The notes below the pieces were generated by a model. It saw nothing but the letters and a program-made list of their open reading frames with translations. It was not told where the DNA came from and did no database searches. DNA of 64,000 nt from JAFGRU01 sp016934985. Lineage in GTDB: Bacteria; Desulfobacterota; Desulfuromonadia; Desulfuromonadales; JAAYDE01. The stretch is from contig CAXXJQ010000008.1 of NCBI GenBank assembly GCA_963665045.2, positions 1 through 64,000 of the forward strand, read 5' to 3'. Both the position numbers and the translations under genes were made by a program. Shown piece by piece: positions 50,570 through 59,242 of the stretch (position 1 is the stretch's first letter; every line of letters begins with the position of its first letter).

Positions 50570-52420
50570 TTAGGGGAAACGGTTCCACACGAACAACTGC
50601 AGCCATTCAACCAGCCGCCGGGTCCAGATCCAGAGCAGTTTTTCCCGCCCGACTTCAATTCTGGCGAGGCCCTTCATGCCCGGGCGGAGAAGATCGGAGC
50701 AGCTTGCCATGACCGCTTCAACACGAAAGTAGTTGCGGCCATTTTCCACCGAAGAAACTGGAGTCACCCGGTCAATCCGGATTTCAATCAGTTGATCAGG
50801 AATACCGGAGAGCCTGATTTGTCCTTGTTGACCTACTGAAATCGTACCAATATCGCGATCATCAACTTTCAAAACAGCCCGGTATTCACCAATCGGCGCC
50901 ACTTCAAAAAGGACTTCGCCCCGCTCTGTCGGTGAACCGAGCGACTGGCTGAGATCGCCCTTGACTATCAACCCGTTAAGTGGAGCAACAAGTCTGGTAC
51001 GCTCCAACTGCTGCTGAACCAGTTTTAATTGCGCCTCGGTCTGAAGGCGTCTGGCATTCAAAATTGAAACTTCGGCGCGATCGAGGCCGGCCAGAGCTTT
51101 GCGATATTCCTTAAGTAGTTGGGCGCGTTGACTTGTCCACTTGCGCTGTTCGAGAAGCAGTTCCCGGTCATCCAGGGTAGCCAGCAAATCCCCTTCGCGT
51201 ACCAGGTCGCCAGCCCGGGCATGGGCTTCCGCAATGTATCCCTGCTGTGGCGCAACCACTACCCTGCAGGTCCCTGCTTCAAGTACCGAGTCGCAAGAGA
51301 TTCGGAAGGTTGAACTGGCCAGGGAGAGCCAGACCAGAAGTACCGCTCCAAGAGCAAAACCTACTTTTATTGGTTGATGTTGGGGGCCTGACAATTTTGC
51401 GCAAATGCCCCTGAGGGAATCGACGATTTTGGCTATGAGCGGTTGTTCATCAATCCTGCGCATTTCCAGCACCGGACCAAGCAGCAACCCGATCTGTTGA
51501 CACTGTTCTACGGTTTCTGCGGTAAAGGGTTTGTCTGCAACACGTTCCATCATCAACACGCCGACCGCTTGACCGTTTTTAATGAGCGGCAACGAGCATA
51601 TTGCCGGCCCTTGCCCGACTCTTGCCAGTTCGGCGTGAAATCGGGTCACCAGGCCGGAGGTTTCAGAATCAGTTGGGTAGACTACGGCTGTTTGCTGGTC
51701 CAGAGCTTCGCTCATCGCATCCCGAATTGCCCGCACCAGGTTTGAGTTCTGATCAACCTTGGTGCTGTGGGATATGGCCTCGACTCGCACCTGCTTGGAT
51801 TTTAAAAACCCGAGACTCACACGCTGACAGGAAAAGCGTTCGGTAAGTTCATTGGCCACCTCGGTCGCGGCAACTCGATATTGCTCATGTTCGAGCCCGG
51901 CGGCAACGAGATCAACCAGGTTGACCAACTGCTCCTTTGCCGCCTGCCCGTGGAGCAGGATGATGGTTTCGAGCCACTTTGCCCCGGTTTTAACCTGGGC
52001 CACCGCTGCCTGCTGCATCGCCGGCGAACGACTGGTCATACCGATGGCGATAACACCGAACAACTTGCCGTTAAGAAAAAGAGGATAGGCCAGTGCATCA
52101 AGGGGTTCACCAGTCTCTTCAGCGGCATTGCTGCAGGTTTGGATAATGGCTTGTTTTGTATTTAGTGCAGCTTGAGCTGCGCGGGCTAGCAGGGAGTGAT
52201 CATGTTGGTTGTCCGGCCAATATATTGCTCGGTTGTACGGCCCCTTATCAGGCGGTCCGGTCAGCAACTCAGCATGTATCGATCCGGAAAGCATCAGACA
52301 CTGTTGAAACAGCCAGGTTCGCAGGATTTTGTCCAATCTACCTCTCAATAGAAAAAATAGGCCAGTCAAATCCTTGTCAAGAGAATTTAATAAATTAATT
52401 TTTAGCAAATAAAATGCCAA
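50570..52420 (-). CDS. GAF-domain/HlyD fusion protein
   Basis: Up to 616 residues. The cytoplasmic half has two GAF-like regions, about 60-160 (GEPLDALAYPLFLNGKLFGVIAIG) and 185-330 (LTERFSCQRVSLGFL to GQAVGVLMMERV). One membrane helix follows (about 372-392, VGFALGAVLLVWLSLASSTF), then a periplasmic HlyD adaptor (VVAPQQGYIAEAHARAGDLVREGDLLATLDD, a helical hairpin, then RTRLVAPLNGLIVKGDLSQSLG). A cytoplasmic sensor domain is thus joined directly to an export adaptor. The 5' end is uncertain: residues 1-28 are AT-rich, and TTG 52336 preceded by GAGAGG is an alternative. It is the first gene of the operon. Confidence 0.8.
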   Translation of the reverse strand: MAFYLLKINLLNSLDKDLTGLFFLLRGRLDKILRTWLFQQCLMLSGSIHAELLTGPPDKGPYNRAIYWPDNQHDHSLLARAAQAALNTKQAIIQTCSNAAEETGEPLDALAYPLFLNGKLFGVIAIGMTSRSPAMQQAAVAQVKTGAKWLETIILLHGQAAKEQLVNLVDLVAAGLEHEQYRVAATEVANELTERFSCQRVSLGFLKSKQVRVEAISHSTKVDQNSNLVRAIRDAMSEALDQQTAVVYPTDSETSGLVTRFHAELARVGQGPAICSLPLIKNGQAVGVLMMERVADKPFTAETVEQCQQIGLLLGPVLEMRRIDEQPLIAKIVDSLRGICAKLSGPQHQPIKVGFALGAVLLVWLSLASSTFRISCDSVLEAGTCRVVVAPQQGYIAEAHARAGDLVREGDLLATLDDRELLLEQRKWTSQRAQLLKEYRKALAGLDRAEVSILNARRLQTEAQLKLVQQQLERTRLVAPLNGLIVKGDLSQSLGSPTERGEVLFEVAPIGEYRAVLKVDDRDIGTISVGQQGQIRLSGIPDQLIEIRIDRVTPVSSVENGRNYFRVEAVMASCSDLLRPGMKGLARIEVGREKLLWIWTRRLVEWLQLFVWNRFP

Positions 52421-52606
52421 TACCCTTAAAGCGTATTAACTAAAAAAAACTATGGAAATTTTGTTTAATGTGAGGCTTTTTTTGTTTTCCATCAGACAGG
52501 CCGCAATTGGTTCGGGAGTATTCTACATGATTGAAATGGGTAAGTTGCGGGGGGATTTAGGGGTTGATCAGATAATCCTGGTGGGAAAACCCCTTAAAAG
52601 GAAAAA

Positions 52607-52629
52607 GGGTTACGAAATTTTCGTAACCC
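52607..52629 (-). terminator. hairpin terminator downstream of tRNA-Arg
   Basis: An 11-bp inverted repeat, gggttacgaaa (52607-52617) and tttcgtaaccc (52619-52629). Read on the minus strand it is followed by a T-rich run (TTTTTCCTTTT), so it should terminate the tRNA transcript. Confidence 0.7.
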
Positions 52630-52641
52630 CTTGTTTTTATT

Positions 52642-52718
<77 letters not shown>

Positions 52719-52737
52719 TTGATGATCCTGCCTGTGT

Positions 52738-53748
52738 TTATAGCGTATCTCCCCTGCTTATGCAATATGAATTGAGTTGTGACCCTGCTGGCGTCGTGGT
52801 TGAAATGGTTTCGGCCGATGGTTCCGTGGTTGGGGGGTGAAGAATATTCTCCCGCATGAGATGGTGGGCCAGGGCCGAGCACAAAAAGATGCCGAGCAAG
52901 GTTATGATGGGAATAATCGTCGGTTTAGGCAGAGGGTTGATAAAAAAGGAGAGGCCGAGCCAGCAGGTTGCGAGAGCAAGCATGGCGCCAATAATAAAAA
53001 GAGCGAGGACCTCTGTGGTTAAAGCGGTCCGGGACAGACTGAAAATTTCAAAAAGCACCAGTGGGGGCCAGAGAATAAGGCCGAGAACCATAAAGATGGG
53101 AGCGCCACGGCTGGTTTTTCCGTTATCGGTGGGTGATAGCGGGGCAGGTTTGAATTTATAGCCCAAAACAATTGTAATGCCGGTTGTTGCCAGAGAAAGA
53201 GCCAGAAACTGAAAAAATCCGGCAGCTCCGGCCCAGGAAAAGAGGAGGCTTGGCTGAGCTGGAAGCAAAGGCCATTTTTCCGGCGAATAAAGGAGTGCGC
53301 CGGCGCAAAACAGGGTTGCCAGGGCCAGGGTCACCATGGCGAGGCCACTGCTGCCGATAAACAGAGGAATCGCCAAACCCTGGCTGCTGCGAAGGAGAAA
53401 GCTATAGGTGTACATGGCCAATATCCCGGCAGCAAGAATCGCGAGACAAGAGACCCAGAAAGGGAGGCCAAAAAGCGGTGGCCGGTAGATCAGATGAGTC
53501 AGAAACAGTGTCCATCCGACCAGCACCCAAAGAAGAAAACCGAGGGTTTTTTTTAGCAGGACCCCCTGAACCATTTCGTTGGCCATGTGGCCACTGTGGT
53601 GGTTTTTACTCAACCCTTCGGTGATGCTCAAACTGAGGGACAGCAGGGACCCACCGAAAAAAAAAGCAAGGGCCGGAAACGGAATGAGGAAAAGAAGCAT
53701 AAGGCAGAACTTCAGAATGGGGAGATTTTGCAGTGGGATTTCAATCAT
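52738..53748 (-). CDS. polytopic membrane protein of unknown function
   Basis: A 336-residue protein with about nine hydrophobic segments (for example LKFCLMLLFLIPFPALAFFF, ILAAGILAMYTYSFLL, FMVLGLILWPPLVLFEIF and IITLLGIFLCSALAHHLM). There is a short His-rich loop (KNHHSGHMANEM) after the first helix that could bind metal or haem. The tail is Thr/Ser-rich. I do not recognise the family. It begins after a 346-bp gap from the DUF1573 gene and ends close to the tRNA. Confidence 0.72.
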   Translation of the reverse strand: MIEIPLQNLPILKFCLMLLFLIPFPALAFFFGGSLLSLSLSITEGLSKNHHSGHMANEMVQGVLLKKTLGFLLWVLVGWTLFLTHLIYRPPLFGLPFWVSCLAILAAGILAMYTYSFLLRSSQGLAIPLFIGSSGLAMVTLALATLFCAGALLYSPEKWPLLPAQPSLLFSWAGAAGFFQFLALSLATTGITIVLGYKFKPAPLSPTDNGKTSRGAPIFMVLGLILWPPLVLFEIFSLSRTALTTEVLALFIIGAMLALATCWLGLSFFINPLPKPTIIPIITLLGIFLCSALAHHLMRENILHPPTTEPSAETISTTTPAGSQLNSYCISRGDTL

Positions 53749-54094
53749 TCGAGTTCTCGCATAAGAGGGACTGCATGTTTGAAAAAGCGCTGTTTGAGGA
53801 ATCCGATTGCTATCAATTATAAAAGGTGAAGAGACCCTTACAAGCTGAACCCGAATTATTTTTTAAGACTTTTCCTGTCATTGGCAATGGCCTGCCAATT
53901 CAAGCTGAACTCGCACCATGCACTTTGACGCCTTACCAGTACTCCTGTAGAAGACGTGGCATTTTTTGACTTGATCAAACAACCCGCATAAAAAATTTTG
54001 TGTTGAAGACTTAAGAAAAGAGAGGATTAACGGAGCGATACGGCGCTATCAAAATGCCATCTGTAATGGCCCCCGGCTCTTGAAAACAGCTGGT
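53749..54094. other. intergenic stretch, no gene seen
   Basis: A 346-bp gap between two minus-strand genes. It contains one short inverted repeat, attggca/tgccaat (about 53880-53899), and AT-rich tracts upstream of the membrane protein gene. I see no reading frame with recognisable content and no RNA-gene structure. Confidence 0.5.
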
Positions 54095-54805
54095 TCAGGG
54101 CTTTGGCGGGAGGCTTATCTCGCCGTATACCGGAATCTGGATTTCTTTCAAAAACGCGCCTGACAGAGGAATAATCACGTATCCGTTGACCCTTCGGTTG
54201 TCCTCTTTGGGGGTTACCAGGACGGTGACGGTTAGACTTTGCCCCGGGGGAAGGCTGCGCCCGGAAAGGGAGGCCGCCAGTTCCGGGGTGGTGGACAGCG
54301 GCTCTTCGAGAAAAATCTGATTTTCGCCGTGATTAACGAGAGCGACCTCTCTTCTGACGGTAATCTCCGGGACCAGCTTAGTGAGACTGACCCGGCCCGG
54401 GTGCTGGGTAATCTCTTTTTTGATGATACCGCGCATATATAGCTGAACCACGCTGTGCGTGGGGTCATTACTGTAAAGATAAATGGTTTTGACCTGCGGA
54501 CCATTAAAACGGGATGAGTCGAATGTGCTTTTGATCTCGGCGCTTTCACCCGGTTCCAGGTTCCTGGAGGAGGGTTCTGAGGTGGTGCAGCCGCAGGAGT
54601 GGCGGACTTTTTCAATAATCAGAGGTGCTGTGCCGGTATTGTGAAATCCAAAGATGTGGCTAACCTGGGTCCCGGCGAAAACCTGGCCGAAATTGTATTC
54701 GGGGTTGTCGACCACGATGACCGGTCCTTCTGCCCTTACGGCTGGCGCAATGGACAGGGTAAGGAAAAATGCAAAGAAAAAAAATACCCGTCGCGTTTGG
54801 CCCAT
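54095..54805 (-). CDS. DUF1573 domain secreted protein
   Basis: A 236-residue exported protein: signal peptide (FFFFAFFLTLSIAPAVRAE), then a DUF1573 domain with YNFGQVFAGTQVSHIFGFHNTGTAPLII and the conserved CGC motif HSCGCTTSEPSSRNLEPGESAEI. A second Ig-like region (ITVRREVALVNHGE, then PGQSLTVTVLVTPKE) follows. The family has an MSP/ASPM-like Ig fold, is common in Bacteroidetes and deltaproteobacteria, and has no defined function. Confidence 0.82.
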   Translation of the reverse strand: MGQTRRVFFFFAFFLTLSIAPAVRAEGPVIVVDNPEYNFGQVFAGTQVSHIFGFHNTGTAPLIIEKVRHSCGCTTSEPSSRNLEPGESAEIKSTFDSSRFNGPQVKTIYLYSNDPTHSVVQLYMRGIIKKEITQHPGRVSLTKLVPEITVRREVALVNHGENQIFLEEPLSTTPELAASLSGRSLPPGQSLTVTVLVTPKEDNRRVNGYVIIPLSGAFLKEIQIPVYGEISLPPKP

Positions 54806-54997
54806 GGTTCCTTTCCTTTTACAGCTTTGGGGTGATAAGAAACTCCATTTATGTTAGCATGACCGTTTTTTTTCGGCCAGCGGATAAATTAATTATAACT
54901 GAACTAACCGAAGAGTTTGACAGGGGATTTTTATCTCATTAAGATAAGGAATTCAAAATTATCTCGAATTCAGAATCAAGGATCAAGGCAAAAAAAC

Positions 54998-55519
54998 ATG
55001 AGTGACCCGGGAATGAAACTTATTTACTCCGAGGAAGAAATTCACCGTCAGGTGGAGCGCCTCGCAGAAGAAATCAATAAGGATTACGAGGGGCAGGAAC
55101 TCCTAATTATCTGTGTTCTGAAGGGTGGAGTTATTTTTCTTTCCGACCTTGTGCGCCACTTGACTATCCCCGTGAGAATCGACTTTGTCCAACTGGCCAG
55201 TTATGGCGAAGGGACGGAAAGCCAAGGAGTCGTGGAGTTTAGAAAGGGTTTTGATTCCCCTATCAATGGAAAGGATGTCCTGATTGTCGAGGATATCGTT
55301 GATAGCGGTTATTCCATGGAATTTCTTTCCCAGAAGCTTATGAGCCACAATCCTAAATCGCTCAAAGCCTGCGTTCTTCTGGACAAGAAGGCACGGCGCA
55401 AGGTCCCCTTTGAGCCCGATTATGTAGGTATTTCCGTTGAGGATATTTTTCTGCTCGGCTATGGTCTCGATTTGAATGAGATGTATCGGAATCTTCCCGG
55501 GATATACTCCAAGGACTGA
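54998..55519 (+). CDS. hpt: hypoxanthine phosphoribosyltransferase
   Basis: A 173-residue purine salvage enzyme that makes IMP or GMP from base and PRPP in the cytoplasm. The PRPP-binding motif is VLIVEDIVDSGYSM. The N-terminal LKGGVIFLSDLVRHL block and the SYGEGTESQG flexible loop are typical of Hpt. The ATG at 54998 gives the normal family length; an earlier in-frame start at 54917 would add unconserved residues. It is followed 30 bp later by a zinc-ribbon protein gene. Confidence 0.92.
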   Translation: MSDPGMKLIYSEEEIHRQVERLAEEINKDYEGQELLIICVLKGGVIFLSDLVRHLTIPVRIDFVQLASYGEGTESQGVVEFRKGFDSPINGKDVLIVEDIVDSGYSMEFLSQKLMSHNPKSLKACVLLDKKARRKVPFEPDYVGISVEDIFLLGYGLDLNEMYRNLPGIYSKD

Positions 55520-55549
55520 ACGAGGCTCCATGGGAAAAGGAGAGGCATT

Positions 55550-56662
55550 ATGATTATCCATTGCAGCCAGTGTGGCACCCGTTATCGTTTTCCGGGAGAG
55601 AAAGTCAAGCCCGGCGGAACCAAGGTGCGCTGTGTTCGTTGCGGCAACGTCTTCAGGGTGATGCCCGAGGAATCGGTCTCTCCTTTTGAAGAGGTTTTTG
55701 AACCTCAGACAGATGAAATAAGTGCGTTTGGAAAAGAGAAAGCCCCCACAAATGCGGTAGTCACCAGTGGACTTTTCAAGGGAGTACCGGGAGCCAGGAA
55801 CGGTGCACCTGAGCACAAGCCAGCCCAGGAGAAACCAGAGGCTGCTGAATTGGAAGCCCAGCTGGAAACGGCTCCTGAGGGGGCGGGCGAGAAGGCTGAA
55901 GAGCTCGATGAAGCAGTCTTTTTTGACGATTTCGAAATTGCCGAGGGAGAGGATAAGGACCTGTCTCTGGCGGTGGATGAAAACGTGCAGAGGTTGGAAG
56001 ATGAGCCATTCTCTGTAGAACCGCTGCAATCCCAAATGCCCGGCGATGATGGTTTCAGCCGGGAAATACCTATCGACATAGCATCTCCCGAACCTCCCAA
56101 AGGTGGGCGCTCAATGATCGGGCGTCTATTTCTGCTGCTTTTCTTTTTAGTCGTAATAGTGTGCAGCGCCATTGCAGGGTATCTGTTCTGGCGAGGCGAA
56201 CCCTTCGAAATGGCTTCTCTCATGAAAATTATCCAGAAGCCGGCTGTCGAGGCGCCGAAACCTGCCGGAAAAATTCATTTGAAAGAAGGCGTGACGAGCT
56301 TCTATGTTTTCAACCAGGAAGCCGGGCAGATGTTTGTGATTTCGGGAATTGCTGTCAACAAGTTTTCCGGGGCCCGTTCGGGAATATCCGTCAAGGGGAT
56401 TCTTTACGACGAAAAAGGGCGTGAATTGCGGCAGCAAACCGTTTTTTGCGGTAATCCCTTTGAAAAAGATGCCCTGAACGATATGCCTTACAAAACCATT
56501 GAAGAAAATATGAACAACCAGTTTGGAACCACTTTTTCCAATCTCAATATTGCACCTGGAAAAGAGATTCCTTTTTCAATAGTCTTCCGGAACCTGCCCG
56601 AAAAACTGGCGGAGTTTTCTGTCGAGGTGGTCGGTTCCAAAGCCGCTGCGGATAAAAAGTAG
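55550..56662 (+). CDS. MJ0042-type zinc-ribbon protein with DUF3426 domain
   Basis: A 370-residue protein. The N-terminal zinc ribbon has CSQCGTRYRFPGEKVKPGG and VRCVRCGNVFRV (four Cys ligands at residues 5, 8, 26 and 29). An acidic linker follows (about 40-185), then one membrane helix (GRLFLLLFFLVVIVCSAIAGYLFW, about 190-213), and a C-terminal DUF3426-like extracytoplasmic domain (FVISGIAVNKFSGARSGISVKGILYDEKGRELRQQ). This layout is common in Geobacter-type deltaproteobacteria. The function is unknown. Confidence 0.85.
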   Translation: MIIHCSQCGTRYRFPGEKVKPGGTKVRCVRCGNVFRVMPEESVSPFEEVFEPQTDEISAFGKEKAPTNAVVTSGLFKGVPGARNGAPEHKPAQEKPEAAELEAQLETAPEGAGEKAEELDEAVFFDDFEIAEGEDKDLSLAVDENVQRLEDEPFSVEPLQSQMPGDDGFSREIPIDIASPEPPKGGRSMIGRLFLLLFFLVVIVCSAIAGYLFWRGEPFEMASLMKIIQKPAVEAPKPAGKIHLKEGVTSFYVFNQEAGQMFVISGIAVNKFSGARSGISVKGILYDEKGRELRQQTVFCGNPFEKDALNDMPYKTIEENMNNQFGTTFSNLNIAPGKEIPFSIVFRNLPEKLAEFSVEVVGSKAAADKK

Positions 56663-56688
56663 CGGGGTATGGATTATGGTCGTAAAAA

Positions 56689-56718
56689 ACAAAGGGCGAC
56701 CGGATGGTCGCCCTTTGT
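56689..56718. terminator. bidirectional hairpin terminator
   Basis: A 13-bp perfect inverted repeat, acaaagggcgacc (56689-56701) and ggtcgccctttgt (56706-56718), lies between the convergent zinc-ribbon and ferredoxin genes. A-rich and T-rich flanks suit termination in both directions. Confidence 0.8.
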
Positions 56719-56737
56719 TGTGAACTTTTTCAGAGTC

Positions 56738-56908
56738 TTAACCGGGTTCGATCGCTTCAACAGGACAGGATTCTACGCAGGCGCCGCAGTCGATGCAGGT
56801 ATCGGGATCGATTACGCGAGCATTGCCCTGTTCGCTGATTGCTTCGACGGGACATGTGGAATCACATGCTCCACAATTGATGCATTTATCATTGATTTTA
56901 TAGGCCAC
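56738..56908 (-). CDS. 2[4Fe-4S] ferredoxin
   Basis: A 56-residue bacterial-type ferredoxin. Two cluster-binding motifs are present, CINCGACDSTCP and CIDCGACVESCP, with the family-typical start AYKINDKC. A longer frame opens at ATG 56932. However, its codons 4-6 spell AAGGAGGTG, a perfect ribosome binding site placed 7 nt before GTG 56908, so GTG is chosen. The protein is a low-potential electron carrier, potentially for the radical SAM enzymes or central metabolism. Confidence 0.93.
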   Translation of the reverse strand: MAYKINDKCINCGACDSTCPVEAISEQGNARVIDPDTCIDCGACVESCPVEAIEPG

Positions 56909-57701
56909 AGTACTCACCTCCTTTTTAGACAATTTTTATTTCAAAAAAATCGCGTTTAGCCTACACTACTTTTTTTTTTATGTCCACTTGAAAGCGGTTT
57001 TTTAGTTGAATAAAATCCAGGTCTTTGAGATCTTGTTTTGTCCCGAAAAGGCCTTAGTTAATTTGCACCGCGCGGGACAAACTGAAATCTCTGCGGAGTG
57101 TAACAGAAAAAATGGTTTTTGACTGACGGTTCAGCCTGGGACTGTGGTCTTTAATACCAGGTGGACAATACAGGAAGGGTTTACTGTGCGCACCCTTTTT
57201 GTAAATACGAAAATACTTCATGCGCAAACATGAAAATTGTTGTTTTTTCTTATTATTCCCCGGCCAAAGTCGGTCAGGCTGGCAGCAATTCAGTCCAGAA
57301 GCCTTTCGGGGTTGGAGGAGCCAAAGAGAAGCAGGAAAATCGAGGACAGATTTCAGCAGCTCGGAGTGCGAACAGCGGGAACAGATGTCACAAATCTGCT
57401 GAAATTTGAACCGATATACCTCTTTTACAGCAGGTTCATTACCAAGTTCGATAGGCCTCTGGCAAGGTTCCTTCCAGAATGATCCAACGCCTTTTGTTGA
57501 GAAGAAAAAGTCTTGAAAAAACCGCGCCCTTCATTATCCTTTGAAATATGCGCCCACCTTTTCACAGGCATTGTAGCACCTTCACTTGAAGAACCTGGTG
57601 CTTATTGTCGCAAGGACCGGCTTCTCATTCTGCACGACTTGTTGTGGCCTGGGAAATTGCCCTTGACGGGTAAATATTCCTTGAAGGAGGTCATTTCCTG
57701 A
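56909..57701. other. intergenic stretch upstream of ferredoxin and ackA
   Basis: A stretch of 790 bp between divergent genes. I see no convincing gene. Several frames of 60-80 codons overlap around 57161-57482 with no recognisable domain, and one of 62 codons ends at 57701. It should contain the ferredoxin promoter on the minus strand and the ackA promoter on the plus strand. AAGGAGGT at 57684-57691 is the ackA ribosome binding site. A small gene or RNA here cannot be excluded. Confidence 0.4.
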
Positions 57702-58973
57702 ATGGAAATTCTTGCGATGAATTGTGGCAGTTCCTCAGTTAAGTATCAGCTTTTTAACTGGGATAAAAAGAAAATTCTTGCTCGTGGCGTGGTTGAGAGA
57801 GTCGGGTTGTCGGACTCGTTTATCCTCCATGATGTCGTCGGGCGCAGCCCGTTTCGGGAGGAACACGAGTGCCCCGACCATTGGACCGCTGTCCGCCTTG
57901 TCATTGAAACCCTTTCCGAGGGGCCTGAACGCGTTGTCGATAGCATGAGCCAGATCAAAGCTGTTGGTCACCGGGTGGTCCATGGCGGCGAGAATTTCAC
58001 CCAGTCGATGCTTATTACCCCCGAGGTTCTCAACGGCATTCGGGAGGTCCAGCATCTGGCCCCCCTGCACAATCCTGCCCATATCGCCGGCATTGAGGCG
58101 ACCCAGGCAGTGCTTCCCGATGCGCCTCAGGTTGCCGTTTTTGACACAGCCTTTCACCAGACCATGCCCGAACGCTCCTACATGTACGCCCTGCCTTATG
58201 AGTGGTACCAGAAATACGGTGTCCGGCGCTACGGCATGCACGGCACCAGCCACCTCTATGTCTCCAAGCGGGCGGCTGTTCTTCTTGGGAAAAAAACTCG
58301 GGATTGCAACCTCATCACCCTTCATGTCGGCAATGGTTCATCATTCTGTGCCATTAAAAACGGTGTCTCCGTTGACACGTCCATGGGTATGACACCCCTT
58401 GAGGGGGCCGTTATGGGGACCCGGTGCGGCGACATCGATCCAGCCATCCCCGGTTTTATGATGGAACAGGAGGGCTACACCTTTCAGGAAATGGATGAAA
58501 TTCTCAACAAGAAGTCGGGGATACTGGGTGTGACCGGCCAGTTTGCCGACCGCCGCGATGTCCTGAAATTTGCCGAACGCGGCAACCACAGGTGCCAGTT
58601 GGCTCTGGATCTGGAGGCCTATCGCATAAAAAAATATATTGGAGCTTATACCGGTGTTATCGGTGGGATTGATGCCCTTATTTTTACTGCCGGCGTAGGC
58701 GAGATGGGCTGGCAAATCCGCCGCAAAGCTTTGGAAGGCCTGGAGTTCATGGGCATTGAGATCGATGATGATAAAAACACCCAGGCCATCAGCCGTTTTC
58801 AGGAAAACGATATCAGTGTTGACGGTTCACCGGTACGCATATTCGTAATTCCGACTAATGAGGAGCTGGTTCTCATCGAGGATGTCATGGCCATTCTCAA
58901 GGGCCGGTATAAAAATCATATGGAGTTCCAGTACTCTTTTGCCCGCAAGAGCTATCAACCGGGGGGAAGCTGA
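57702..58973 (+). CDS. ackA: acetate kinase
   Basis: A 423-residue enzyme that converts acetyl phosphate and ADP to acetate and ATP, or the reverse for acetate uptake. The N-terminal phosphate motif is MNCGSSSVKYQLF. Other conserved blocks are GHRVVHGGENF, APLHNPAHIAGIEA, FDTAFHQTMP, MHGTSHLYV and HVGNGSSFCAI. The C-terminus has FTAGVGE and VIPTNEELVLIEDV. A strong AAGGAGGT precedes the ATG. The partner phosphotransacetylase is on the opposite strand at 59243, with a terminator between, so the two are separate units. Confidence 0.95.
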   Translation: MEILAMNCGSSSVKYQLFNWDKKKILARGVVERVGLSDSFILHDVVGRSPFREEHECPDHWTAVRLVIETLSEGPERVVDSMSQIKAVGHRVVHGGENFTQSMLITPEVLNGIREVQHLAPLHNPAHIAGIEATQAVLPDAPQVAVFDTAFHQTMPERSYMYALPYEWYQKYGVRRYGMHGTSHLYVSKRAAVLLGKKTRDCNLITLHVGNGSSFCAIKNGVSVDTSMGMTPLEGAVMGTRCGDIDPAIPGFMMEQEGYTFQEMDEILNKKSGILGVTGQFADRRDVLKFAERGNHRCQLALDLEAYRIKKYIGAYTGVIGGIDALIFTAGVGEMGWQIRRKALEGLEFMGIEIDDDKNTQAISRFQENDISVDGSPVRIFVIPTNEELVLIEDVMAILKGRYKNHMEFQYSFARKSYQPGGS

Positions 58974-59000
58974 TAATTTGGTGGCGGGTATAAAATTGAA

Positions 59001-59029
59001 AAGGCCGGGTTTCGCCCGGCCTTTTTTTA
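59001..59029 (+). terminator. rho-independent terminator of ackA
   Basis: A GC-rich hairpin, aaggccgggt-ttcg-cccggcctt, followed by a T-run. The stem begins about 27 bp after the ackA stop. Confidence 0.9.
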
Positions 59030-59080
59030 ACTCGCTTTATTCCTGATACTTTGTAGCGACCCTGTTCAGGGTGCGTCAGC

Positions 59081-59183
59081 TCAAGCCAAGCACAGCGAGT
59101 TGCTTCCCCCTGCCATGGCTCTGTGCGGCGGACAGGCTCCAGGCGTCCTGGCAGTACGTCGAAGAGCGAGTAGTGAGCACGGC
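59081..59183. repeat. dispersed repeat, family B copy 1
   Basis: About 100 bp including gcggcggacaggctccagg and cgtcgaagagcgag. It is the reverse complement of a similar stretch at 61541-61640. It lies between the ackA terminator and pta. Confidence 0.65.
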
Positions 59184-59242
59184 TTGAGAGGGTGTGCCAA
59201 TGGCGCTTGCAGCAAAAGTTTTCATAAAATCCGGGTTAATGT

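Noticed and set aside
36054..52420. A conventional type I secretion system
   Set aside because: No ABC-type ATPase with fused membrane domain is encoded; the only motor in the operon is a SecA-like protein.
57161..57701. Overlapping frames of 60-82 codons upstream of ackA
   Set aside because: No recognisable domain, no consistent codon pattern, and several frames compete over the same stretch; the only clear signal is the ackA ribosome binding site.
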